Positions 1 through 6,011 of a stretch of DNA of 7,696 nt are shown in pieces. The position numbers were made by a program, and so were the translations under genes. The stretch is from an uncultured Bacteroidia bacterium (lineage in GTDB: Bacteria; Bacteroidota; Bacteroidia; SpSt-205): positions 1 to 7,696 of the forward strand of contig CALKJV010000051.1 in assembly GCA_937995505.1 (NCBI GenBank), read 5' to 3'. Numbering within the stretch: position 1 is the stretch's first letter; each line of letters opens with the position of its first letter. Below the pieces are notes generated by a model. It had not been told where the DNA came from. It searched no databases and was given only the letters and a program-made list of their open reading frames with translations.

Positions 1-560
1 CGCCGAAGCTCTTCCCTTAGCGTAGTTATCGTAATATACACATGTACTAGGCGCAGCTGAGCCAGCTGAGCTAGCAGGTCTATATCCCGCAAAATGAGCG
101 AGTTTTTAGTGATGATTCCCACAGGGTGACGAAACTCTAAAAGCACCTCCAACATCTGACGAGTAAGCTGGTACGTACGCTCAATAGGCTGGTAGCAGTC
201 GGTATTGCCCGCAAGCATAATCGGCTGAGGCTGCCAGCGAGGCGAAGAGAGGGTTTGACGCAAAAGCTGGGGAGCATTTTGCTTGACGAGAATGCGGGTC
301 TCAAACTCAATTCCCGCAGAGTAGCCCCAATACTCATGGCTATTGCGGGCATAGCAGTAGATGCATCCATGCTCACACCCCGCATAGGGGTTCATAGAGT
401 AGACGATAGGGAGATCGGGGCTTTCTATGCGATTTACGATAGTGCGGGGATAGACAGGGATGTATTGAGCCTTAGCGGAGTCGGGGGTAAGGGGCAGCTC
501 ATACGCGTAGGCTAAGGGGTCAAAGCGATTTTCGGGATTGTGACGAGCACCACGGCGCAT
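1..560 (-). CDS. PA0069-type radical SAM protein, N-terminal half (runs off window)
   Basis: I translated this open frame by hand: about 186 codons with no stop before the window edge, so the C-terminal half is missing (family members are roughly 350 residues). The iron-sulfur cluster motif CxxxCxxC is complete at C62, C66 and C69, inside the stretch NPYAGCEHGCIYCYAR, which marks the PA0069 group of radical SAM proteins related to spore photoproduct lyase (SplB). Further family signs are the N-terminal NPENRF (residues 8-13), GNTDCYQPIE (118-127) and ITKNSLILRDIDLL near residue 150. The cluster should bind S-adenosylmethionine and generate a 5'-deoxyadenosyl radical in the cytoplasm; the substrate of this family is not known to me. 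The ATG at 560-558 is chosen because an in-frame stop lies just upstream at 584-582; a TTG at 572-570 is the only alternative seen. There is no Shine-Dalgarno sequence. It follows the ureohydrolase gene after 73 bases. Confidence 0.88.
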   Translation of the reverse strand, partial: MRRGARHNPENRFDPLAYAYELPLTPDSAKAQYIPVYPRTIVNRIESPDLPIVYSMNPYAGCEHGCIYCYARNSHEYWGYSAGIEFETRILVKQNAPQLLRQTLSSPRWQPQPIMLAGNTDCYQPIERTYQLTRQMLEVLLEFRHPVGIITKNSLILRDIDLLAQLAQLRLVHVYITITTLREELR

Positions 561-633
561 AAAGGAACGCAAGTAAAGCGTTTAGCCGCACCCTCAGAAG
601 GGGCGTTTTGTGGAAAAGTTGGGGAAAATTCTC
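561..633. other. Intergenic gap between ureohydrolase-like and radical SAM genes
   Basis: This is the longest non-coding stretch in the window. Read on the minus strand it starts with a pyrimidine-rich tract containing TTTTCC twice (about 631-611), continues into a GC-rich hairpin (605-587), and ends with TTGCGTTCCTTT directly before the radical SAM start codon. I see no exact Bacteroidota promoter element (TAnnTTTG) and no Shine-Dalgarno sequence in it. Confidence 0.7.
587..605. promoter_or_regulatory. GC-rich stem-loop between two genes, function uncertain
   Basis: On the plus strand CGC-A-CCCT pairs with AGGG-GCG across a CAGA tetraloop: seven base pairs with one bulged base at 590. In the direction of the genes (minus strand) the bases after the stem are GCTAAACG, not a U tract, so it is a poor intrinsic terminator for the operon. 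On the plus strand it is followed by TTTT (606-609), but no plus-strand gene precedes it. It may be a weak terminator, a 5'-leader hairpin 27 bases ahead of the radical SAM start, or an mRNA-stabilising structure. Confidence 0.35.
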
Positions 634-1812
634 TCAAAACGCGGGGAAGACGAGCCGAAGGAGCTCCCAGAGGCGCGGGACTTCGCCGCTGAGGGCAGTC
701 TGATAGTCGCGCTCCGTGCAAGGAAAAAGGCGCGCAGGCCCCGACCGCCCCAAAGGCGTCACCTGAATCCACCAGCGCCCTGTACTGGGGTGCTGGTAAA
801 AGACAAGCTCAGGCACCTCTTCCCCTCTCAGGGGTACGATCTGCCGGTAGAGGTTGCTGCGGTCAGGCGTGGGAAAATCAGTAGGCTTATTGACTTGCCC
901 CTCTAAAAAGTACCATACAAGCAAGGCTGCAGCCCAAGCGGTACGGTTATCAGAATCGCGTTTAGGGAAATAGTTTGCCATATGCAGCACTTCAGAGCGG
1001 TAGCCCATGCCTGCGAAGCGCATAAGCTTAGCAGCGACTTCTATGGGGAGGCCCTCGGGACTCACATCTAACACAGCAGGGGCGTCTGCTCCCCGCAGTA
1101 CAGCAAGGTCTACGCTAACCAAAGAAGCCATCCGCAGGAAAGGTTCTGCCCAGTTAGGCTCCTCTAAAACCTCATGCAGTCGCAGATAGGGATATTGGAG
1201 CTTTTGGTGGAGGAGGTTCTCTTCCTCTAAGCTCATCCAGTGCCAAGCAAGCCCGATCAACGCCCCCCATGTAGAGACCCCCACTCGTTCATCCAAAAGC
1301 ATATCGCTGTGGTACTGGCGATGGGGTAGCCCTTCTCCCGTGAGGGTATCTATGAGATCTAAGCGCTCATCTATCAGCGCATACAGGAAAGGACGCTCTT
1401 GGGCAGCTAACGCCCGATACAAGGGATGGGCAGCCTCCTGCCCCCCTCCTATGCAGATTACGGTGTGCCCCTCGGCAAGTAAAGCCTGCACAAGCTCTTC
1501 TATCGCCTCTGAAACCGAAGCCGGACTCGGATCCGATACCCACAAGTCGCCTATATCTACCAACCGAAGCGCCATACTCGGCTGCGCAAACTGGTATAAG
1601 CACTGGCGGATGCGATGCGTAGCCGAGCGCCACTTGAACGTAACTCCCCCTCTGTGGTAGTAGGGCAAGCCCAAAATAACCGCAGTGGGATCTTCTCCGA
1701 GGGCGGCTTCTATGGCTGGCGTGCCCTTCGGGAATATCGTGGCTACCGAAAGGCGCGACGAACGCAGCGGAATATACGCCTGGACCGGTTCTACATAGGC
1801 CTCCCAGTTCAT
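634..1812 (-). CDS. Arginase-superfamily (formimidoylglutamase-like) protein with altered metal site
   Basis: This 392-residue protein resembles the ureohydrolases that Bacteroidota genomes carry under the names arginase or formimidoylglutamase. Landmarks in order are VICIGGGQEAAHPLY (118-132) where canonical enzymes have GGDHS, DERLD (148-152) where they have DxHxD, and SVDLAVLRGADAP (233-245) where they have SxDxDxxDP. A C-terminal stretch with WYFLEG, a GRWWIQV segment and a final RLFPCTERDYQ is the tail I associate with the Bacteroidota subgroup. Of the six manganese ligands of classical arginase, D148, D152 and D235 are kept, while the two histidines are Q125 and R150 and the last aspartate is A237. 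The active-site HG loop after DxHxD is not recognisable either. Hydrolysis of a guanidino or formimino compound in the cytoplasm is therefore only possible, not shown. The ATG overlaps the carB stop by four bases (ATGA); an in-frame stop at 1830-1828 excludes a longer start. Confidence 0.82.
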   Translation of the reverse strand: MNWEAYVEPVQAYIPLRSSRLSVATIFPKGTPAIEAALGEDPTAVILGLPYYHRGGVTFKWRSATHRIRQCLYQFAQPSMALRLVDIGDLWVSDPSPASVSEAIEELVQALLAEGHTVICIGGGQEAAHPLYRALAAQERPFLYALIDERLDLIDTLTGEGLPHRQYHSDMLLDERVGVSTWGALIGLAWHWMSLEEENLLHQKLQYPYLRLHEVLEEPNWAEPFLRMASLVSVDLAVLRGADAPAVLDVSPEGLPIEVAAKLMRFAGMGYRSEVLHMANYFPKRDSDNRTAWAAALLVWYFLEGQVNKPTDFPTPDRSNLYRQIVPLRGEEVPELVFYQHPSTGRWWIQVTPLGRSGPARLFPCTERDYQTALSGEVPRLWELLRLVFPAF

Positions 1813-4625
1813 CGGCTCAAGTATAAGCTACGCTTCGCATACAGCTCCTGGAAAAGTGAGGCCTCTAAGCTGTCTATGAAGCGTATCTCCTCACCTGTAG
1901 AGCGCATTTCGGGGCCTAAGGTCTTTTCCACCTCAGGGAAGCGGTCAAAGGAGAAGACAGGTAGCTTGAGCGCATAGCCTGCAAAATGCTCGGGAAACTC
2001 ATAATCTCGCACGCGTTTACGACCCAGTAGAATTTCCATGGCCCACTGTACAAAAGGACGGTCATAGGCCTTGCACAGGAAAGGTACTGTGCGGGAGGCG
2101 CGGAGATTGGCTTCAATTACGTACACCTGGTTTTCGTGGATAGCGTATTGCACATTCAGGAAGCCGCGCACGGATAAGGCCTGGGCGATGCGCTGAGCAT
2201 AGGTGCGCATTTGGGCTTGGATTTCGGCAGAGAGGGAGAAGGGAGGCAGTACAGCCGTAGAGTCTCCCGAATGCACCCCTGCGGGTTCAATGTGCTCCAT
2301 GAGGCCGAGTACGCCTATCTCCTCTCCATCGCAAAGGGCATCCAACTCCGCTTCTATGGCTCCGGCAAGGAAGCGGTCAATTAAGATCCGATTGCCCGGC
2401 AGGTCTTTGAGGATAGCGACGATCTGCTCTACGAGCTCTTCCTCATCCACAACGATGCGCATACGCTGCCCGCCAAGCACATAGCTGGGGCGTACAAGCA
2501 CGGGGTAGCCGAGCTTTTCCGCTAGGGCAAGCGCCTCATCGGGGCTCTTCGCTACGCCAAAAGGCGGATAAGGTATCCCCAGCTGCTCTAAGAGAGCAGA
2601 AAACTTCCCCCGATCCTCTGAGATATCAATAGCGGAATAGTCTGTGCCTAAAAGAGGGATTTGGTATCGGTAGAGTTTCTCTGCGAGTTTGAGGGGGGTC
2701 TGCCCGCCCAACTGCACCACCACCCCTATGGGCTTCTCTCGCTGAATCACCTCATACACATGCTCCCAAAATACAGGTTCAAAGTACAATCGGTCGGAGA
2801 TGTCTGGGTCTGTGGAGACGGTTTCGGGGTTGCAGTTGAGCATAAGGGCTTCGTAGCCGAGCTGGCGAGCGGCAAGCGCTCCATGTACACAGCAGTAGTC
2901 AAATTCTACCCCTTGGCCTATGCGGTTCGGTCCTGAACCTAAAATAAGGAGGCGGGGTCGCCCAGAATCTTTTTCAGCAAAGGTTACGCCCTCATCCTCT
3001 CCCCCTCGCTCAAAGGTGCTGTAGAAGTAGCGGGTTTGCGCCTCAAATTCGGCTGCGCAGGTATCTACCCGCTTATAGACTCGGCGGATGCCCCACTTTT
3101 CCCGCAAGGCATAGATTTGGCTTTCCAGGCCCTGTACGAGGTGGGCTATTTGTCGGTCGCCTAAGCCCATTTGCTTGGCCTGCCACAGAAGCTCTGGCGT
3201 GAGGGTCTCTATGGTGTGGCCCATAAGCTCCTGTTCTAGGGCTACCAGGGCCTGAATCTCGTGGAGGAACCATTCGTCTATGCCGGTAAGCTTATGGATG
3301 GTGCGCAAGGGCACGCCCGCTAAAAAGGCATCATGCACATAAAAGATGCGATTCCAGCTGGGGTGTTCAAGTCCTTGCAAAAGCTGGGCGAGATCGCGCA
3401 CCTCGCGACCATCTGCCCCGAGTCCGTTGCGGCGCAGCTCCAGTGATTGTATGGCTTTTTGCAAGGCTTCTAAAAATGACCGACCAATCCCCATCGCTTC
3501 ACCTACGCTGCGCATCTGCATGCCCAGCTGCCGAGAAGCCCCAGGAAACTTGTCAAAGTTCCACCGAGGCACTTTTACCACTACGTAATCCAAGCTCGGC
3601 TCAAAGAAAGCCGAGGTGGTACCCGTTACCGGATTGATAATCTCATCTAACCGCCGCCCTGTGGCAAGGAGGGCCGCTACCTTCGCAATGGGATAGCCGG
3701 TGGCTTTGGAGGCCAGCGCAGACGAACGCGACACCCGGGGATTTATCTCAATCAGATAGATCTCATCGCTGTGCGGGCTAAGGGCAAATTGCACATTACA
3801 CCCCCCAGCAAAGTCAGGGAAGGAATTCAGCAGCACCTTTGCATACTCTCGCATGCGCTGCATGAGGTAGTCGGGCAAGGTCTGCGCTGGAGCTACGGTA
3901 ATAGAGTCGCCGGTGTGGATGCCCATCGGGTCTAAGTTTTCAATAGTACATACGACGATGAAGTGGCCTTCCTTATCGCGCAGCACTTCCAGCTCAAATT
4001 CTTTCCAGCCGGCGACGCTTTTTTCTACGAGCACTTCATGGACGGGGCTGAGGGAAAGTGCGCGACCGACGGCCCGTTCCAGCTCGCTTTTGGAGTGGAC
4101 CAGTTGAGCCCCTGCTCCCCCCAGTGTAAAAGAAGGGCGCAGCACCACAGGGTAGCCGAGCTTCTGAGCCAGATCCTTAGCCTCTAAGTACGAGCGGGCT
4201 AATCCCGCCGGCAGCATAGGCAAGCCTAAGGCTTCCCCCCACCGCCGAAACTTCTCTCGGTCTTCGGCTATCTCTATGGCCTGTAACGAAGCGCCTATCA
4301 CTTGTACGCCGTAGCGCTCCCAGAGCCCGGCCTTCGCACAGGCTAACGCCAGGTTGAGAGCCGTCTGCCCGCCCATCGTCGGAAGTACTACATCTATCGG
4401 ATGCCGCTCCAAGATCTGCCGCACACTTTCTACCTCTAAGGGCAAAAGATGCACATAATCCGCCGTGATAGGGTCAGTCATGATGGTGGCGGGGTTGCTA
4501 TTGAGGAGGTGCACGGTGTAGCCTTCGGCTCGCAGGGCACGAGCCGCCTGCGAACCCGAATAGTCAAACTCCGCCGCTTGCCCAATCACAATCGGGCCAC
4601 TCCCTAAAATGAGAATGCGCTTCAC
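1809..4625 (-). CDS. carB: Carbamoyl-phosphate synthase large subunit, lacking the MGS-like regulatory domain
   Basis: CarB uses two ATP, bicarbonate and ammonia (delivered from glutamine by CarA) to make carbamoyl phosphate for pyrimidine and arginine synthesis in the cytoplasm. Both synthetase halves are present. Half one starts with ILILGSGPIVIGQAAEFDYSG, then NPATIMTDP, PTMGGQTALNLA, and the metal site EINPRVSRSSALASKATG (E293, N295). The linker domain ends in VYKRVDTCAAEF. Half two starts near 555 with GSGPNRIGQGVEFDYCCVHG, then NPETVSTDPD, QLGGQTPLKLAE, RPSYVLGG, and EANLRASRTVPF (E838, N840). The protein stops 26 residues after MRSTGE (907-912), at 938 residues against about 1073 in E. 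coli, so the C-terminal MGS-like domain that binds UMP, IMP and ornithine is absent. As I recall, several Bacteroidota CarB proteins have this length. The start is GTG; the in-frame stop of the upstream gene only seven codons before it leaves no other start. No carA is in the window. Confidence 0.97.
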   Translation of the reverse strand: MKRILILGSGPIVIGQAAEFDYSGSQAARALRAEGYTVHLLNSNPATIMTDPITADYVHLLPLEVESVRQILERHPIDVVLPTMGGQTALNLALACAKAGLWERYGVQVIGASLQAIEIAEDREKFRRWGEALGLPMLPAGLARSYLEAKDLAQKLGYPVVLRPSFTLGGAGAQLVHSKSELERAVGRALSLSPVHEVLVEKSVAGWKEFELEVLRDKEGHFIVVCTIENLDPMGIHTGDSITVAPAQTLPDYLMQRMREYAKVLLNSFPDFAGGCNVQFALSPHSDEIYLIEINPRVSRSSALASKATGYPIAKVAALLATGRRLDEIINPVTGTTSAFFEPSLDYVVVKVPRWNFDKFPGASRQLGMQMRSVGEAMGIGRSFLEALQKAIQSLELRRNGLGADGREVRDLAQLLQGLEHPSWNRIFYVHDAFLAGVPLRTIHKLTGIDEWFLHEIQALVALEQELMGHTIETLTPELLWQAKQMGLGDRQIAHLVQGLESQIYALREKWGIRRVYKRVDTCAAEFEAQTRYFYSTFERGGEDEGVTFAEKDSGRPRLLILGSGPNRIGQGVEFDYCCVHGALAARQLGYEALMLNCNPETVSTDPDISDRLYFEPVFWEHVYEVIQREKPIGVVVQLGGQTPLKLAEKLYRYQIPLLGTDYSAIDISEDRGKFSALLEQLGIPYPPFGVAKSPDEALALAEKLGYPVLVRPSYVLGGQRMRIVVDEEELVEQIVAILKDLPGNRILIDRFLAGAIEAELDALCDGEEIGVLGLMEHIEPAGVHSGDSTAVLPPFSLSAEIQAQMRTYAQRIAQALSVRGFLNVQYAIHENQVYVIEANLRASRTVPFLCKAYDRPFVQWAMEILLGRKRVRDYEFPEHFAGYALKLPVFSFDRFPEVEKTLGPEMRSTGEEIRFIDSLEASLFQELYAKRSLYLSR

Positions 4626-4630
4626 CGCTG

Positions 4631-4638
4631 CAAAGGTA
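4631..4638 (-). promoter_or_regulatory. Possible Bacteroidota -7 promoter element before carB
   Basis: Read on the minus strand the sequence is TACCTTTG, an exact match to the TAnnTTTG element of the Bacteroidota primary sigma factor. It ends five bases before the carB GTG. Scanning the minus strand by eye I found no other exact match in the window. The TTG expected about 20 bases further upstream (-33) is not visible, and transcription would begin almost at the start codon, giving an mRNA with little or no leader. An 8-base word with six fixed positions can easily occur by chance. Confidence 0.3.
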
Positions 4639-4643
4639 AGAGG

Positions 4644-6011
4644 CTACTTTTCGGCAGCCTTTTCCCAGTAGGAGAGCGCCTCTTGGCAGACAGGCGTGCG
4701 AATCTCCACAGGCACATTTTTACTGGCTCGCTGGAGCCAGCGTTCAATGACTTCTTGCTTTTTCAGTTGGAGGGCCGCTTCGGCGAAGCGCTCATAATCT
4801 AGCTCTAAGGACGCCCGATGGGGGGGGTAGCGCCGCTGAAGCCAAACTATGCGAGCCCCACGCCGCCCATCCCGTGCCGTAAAAGGCTGCGGCTCGGAGA
4901 TCTCCCCTGGTCGTAACGCATCTACCACGAAATACAAGTCCGCATCTAACTTATCCAAGGGCAGTCGGTAGGAGCCCGTCTCTTCATCTATTAGGCGGCC
5001 GCCCGTCTGCTTCGTACGCAGGTCCTCTGAGAATTCCGTAGCCGCCCGAAAGAAAGACAAGCTATCCCGCAGTATCTTTTCTCGCAGCTCGGCAAGCTGC
5101 CGCACCGCTACTTGAACATCTACCTCGGTGATGGCAGGCTGGATCAGAATATGCCGAGCTCGGGCTTTTTGACCTATGCGACTTTCCACCAAGAGAATAT
5201 GGAAGCCAAAAGGACTTTCAAAAACTGGAGAGACTTCGCCTATAGGTTGAGAGAAGGCGACCCTCTCAAACTCCGGAACCATCTGGCCTTTTTTGAACTC
5301 CCCTAGGTCTCCGCCCTGCCGAGCCGAACCCAAATCCTGCGAAAAGGCCCGTGCCGCTGAAGCAAAATCCATCTTACCCGCTATAATCTCCTGCCGAATC
5401 TGCTCTAAGCGCGCTCGAACGGATTCTTTTTCAGAAGGTGAAGCTTTAGCCCAAAAAACAATCTGGCTTAGCTCTACTTCGGCGGGCACATAGGGTAGGC
5501 TATCAGGCGGAATGCTCCGAAAAAACTCGCGCACCTCTTGTGGGGTAATCCGCACATCGGCAGTAATCTTCTGGCGCATCTCTTCGGCAAGCAGCTGGCT
5601 GCGCACTTCGGTGCGTAGGTCCTGTTTGAGGAGGGGAAGGGGTTTGCCGTAAATCTCCACAATCGCCTCTGTAGAACCGAGCTGCGCCGAGAGAATCTGT
5701 ATACGGCGCTCTATTTCCCGCTCTACCTGCTCATCAGACACCTTTAGGCTATCTATGCGCGCTCGTACGAGGAGGAGCTTCTCAATAAGGAATCGTTCCA
5801 GGACCTCGCAGTACAGCCCTCCGTCATCAGGGGTGCCCATTTGCTTGAGGTAGGCATACTGCTGGGCTACTTGAGATTCCAGGATGAGCTCATCCCCTAC
5901 CACGGCCGCAATGCCCTCTACCCGAACTTGGGCTAAGCTAATAGAGATGCACGTCAGGGCGAGCCAAAGCCTGCCGATACAAGCTGTCCTCAAACGCAGA
6001 TAACCAAGCAT
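4644..6011 (-). CDS. surA: SurA-like periplasmic chaperone / peptidyl-prolyl isomerase with two parvulin domains
   Basis: This 455-residue protein should escort outer-membrane proteins through the periplasm and may isomerise prolyl bonds. A signal peptide (positively charged start, hydrophobic core LWLALTCISISLAQ, probable cleavage near residue 27-28) is followed by a SurA N-terminal chaperone region (about 30-175, beginning EGIAAVVGDELILESQV). The first parvulin domain is at about 178-277 (VELSQIVF, then GGDLGEF and PFGFHILLVE). The second begins at about 283 (ARARHILIQP) and runs to about 395; its GGRLIDEE and GEISEP motifs are present but more diverged. The ATG at 6011-6009 gives the first complete signal peptide; a TTG at 5993-5991 would also give one. 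The frame stays open to 6188, but that extension is low-complexity and would bury the signal peptide. The start lies 74 bases inside the upstream lipoprotein gene. It ends 18 bases before carB, in the same reading frame. Confidence 0.9.
   Translation of the reverse strand: MLGYLRLRTACIGRLWLALTCISISLAQVRVEGIAAVVGDELILESQVAQQYAYLKQMGTPDDGGLYCEVLERFLIEKLLLVRARIDSLKVSDEQVEREIERRIQILSAQLGSTEAIVEIYGKPLPLLKQDLRTEVRSQLLAEEMRQKITADVRITPQEVREFFRSIPPDSLPYVPAEVELSQIVFWAKASPSEKESVRARLEQIRQEIIAGKMDFASAARAFSQDLGSARQGGDLGEFKKGQMVPEFERVAFSQPIGEVSPVFESPFGFHILLVESRIGQKARARHILIQPAITEVDVQVAVRQLAELREKILRDSLSFFRAATEFSEDLRTKQTGGRLIDEETGSYRLPLDKLDADLYFVVDALRPGEISEPQPFTARDGRRGARIVWLQRRYPPHRASLELDYERFAEAALQLKKQEVIERWLQRASKNVPVEIRTPVCQEALSYWEKAAEK
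4820..4827. repeat. Eight-base G/C homopolymer inside surA
   Basis: The plus strand has eight consecutive G, read as eight C on the coding strand across Tyr-Pro-Pro-His at about residues 393-396 of the SurA-like protein. The frame is intact on both sides, so the length shown here is the coding one. Such tracts are prone to replication slippage and sequencing error. Confidence 0.9.

Noticed and set aside
137..385. Minus-strand open frame overlapping the radical SAM gene in another frame
   Set aside because: The overlapping frame carries the complete CxxxCxxC motif and family signatures; this one carries none.
587..609. Plus-strand intrinsic terminator (hairpin plus TTTT)
   Set aside because: No plus-strand gene lies upstream of it, and four T is a short tract.
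610..906. Plus-strand open frame opposite the ureohydrolase end
   Set aside because: It lies antisense to a well-supported gene, has a basic low-complexity product with no recognisable domain, and no promoter or ribosome site is visible.
1340..1977. Plus-strand open frames opposite the ureohydrolase and carB end
   Set aside because: Shadow frames of the coding strand: compositionally biased products rich in Ser, Arg and Ala, no family resemblance.
2203..4187. Several 60-95 residue open frames on both strands inside carB
   Set aside because: All lie within a continuous, highly conserved CarB sequence and have no support of their own.
4626..4646. Possible SurA-CarB fusion by stop-codon read-through, since both share a reading frame
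   Set aside because: Only one stop separates them, but CarB is cytoplasmic and SurA exported, and no read-through signal is seen; the shared frame is a one-in-three coincidence.
4627..4658. Inverted repeat GCTGC ... GCAGC around the surA-carB junction
   Set aside because: Five base pairs with a 22-base loop is too weak to be meaningful.
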